This document shows, piece by piece, positions 63,740 through 64,000 of a stretch of DNA of 64,000 nt. The stretch covers positions 50,479,220 through 50,543,219 of the forward strand of contig NC_087063.1 in the NCBI RefSeq assembly GCF_963678635.1, read 5' to 3'. The stretch comes from Symsagittifera roscoffensis. Lineage: Eukaryota > Xenacoelomorpha > Acoela > Convolutidae. Every line of letters begins with the position of its first letter. Positions within the stretch are counted from its first letter, which is position 1. The notes under the pieces are model-generated. The model saw only the letters and a list, made by a program, of their open reading frames with translations. It did not search any database and had not been told where the DNA came from. The translations under genes and the position numbers were made by a program.

Positions 63740-64000
63740 TAGAGTTGCAACATCTGGCGAAATGTCCCTTTTTGTTGCATGATTTACATGTTACACCCCT
63801 AGCTGGGCATGATGATTTGTGATTGGGAGAGTAATCCTTTCCACAAAAATAGCATGCTTTTTGAGGATTGGTTGATTTGTTTGGTTTGCCAAAAGTAGAG
63901 TTTTGATTTTTTGCACGGTTTATTCTGTTTTGTAAGTTATTTTTCTGAGCTCATAGTGTAGGTTCCTGTTTGACCCTGAATGGACAATTTGTGTTCTGAT
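63740..64000 (-). pseudogene. GYP-C Gag nucleocapsid, cut by window edge
   Basis: Two zinc motifs: CYFCGKDYSPNHKSSC at 63807-63854, and CKSCNKKGHFARCC (CX2CX4HX4C) at 63747-63788. A double knuckle with an unusual first spacing followed by a standard CCHC is typical of mag-like gypsy Gag proteins. Coding continues to the right edge with Asn/Gln/Lys-rich sequence (NLQNRINRAKNQNSTFGKPN), so the capsid lies outside the window. Confidence 0.75.

Overview
The window is AT-rich and I recognise no single-copy host gene in it. Every coding region I can identify belongs to a transposable element, and nearly all are broken by stops or frameshifts. Polinton (Maverick), Ty3/gypsy and Ty1/copia elements occur together, which points to a eukaryote and most likely an invertebrate animal. 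I cannot name the species.

Layout. (1) 1-9523, minus strand: a decayed Ty3/gypsy element (GYP-A) reading gag, CCHC knuckle, RNS-rich spacer, protease, RT, RNase H and integrase. Its 3' end lies off the left edge, and one LTR probably ends at 9523. (2) 10678-55052: a Polinton bounded by roughly 450-480 bp terminal inverted repeats. On the minus strand it carries remnants of the adenain-like protease, major capsid protein, a basic protein, the penton-type minor capsid protein, integrase and packaging ATPase, plus several unidentified frames. Protein-primed DNA polymerase B is on the plus strand. The Polinton contains a near-identical 2.28 kb tandem duplication (19171-23713), and its polymerase gene is split and partly duplicated by LTR sequences.

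(3) Nested in the polymerase, 28246-51701: a 23.5 kb Ty3/gypsy element (GYP-B) on the minus strand, visibly richer in G+C than its surroundings. Its order from high to low coordinates is LTR, primer binding site, a 2.9 kb leader rich in GGAGGGT, gag, protease, RT, RNase H, integrase, two abutting 0.4 kb foldbacks with the same loop, a second reading-frame block of about 8 kb, polypurine tract, LTR. The second block encodes at least two SGNH/GDSL-hydrolase-like domains and a 337-codon open frame of unknown function. This cargo is the most unusual thing in the window.

(4) 55417-58179: a complete 2.76 kb copia-class element with 240 bp LTRs, an initiator-Met primer site and a perfect 5 bp target duplication (ACTGA). 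It has gag and protease remnants but no integrase or RT. (5) About 58900-64000, minus strand: a third gypsy element (GYP-C) entering from the right edge, with gag knuckles, DTG protease, RT, RNase H and the integrase zinc domain, but no integrase core. A 255 bp tandem repeat sits inside it.

Insertion order: the Polinton came first. A gypsy LTR then entered its polymerase gene, and recombination among LTRs produced three LTRs and two copies of a polymerase segment. GYP-B pieces keep longer open frames than the Polinton pieces, which suggests that GYP-B is younger.
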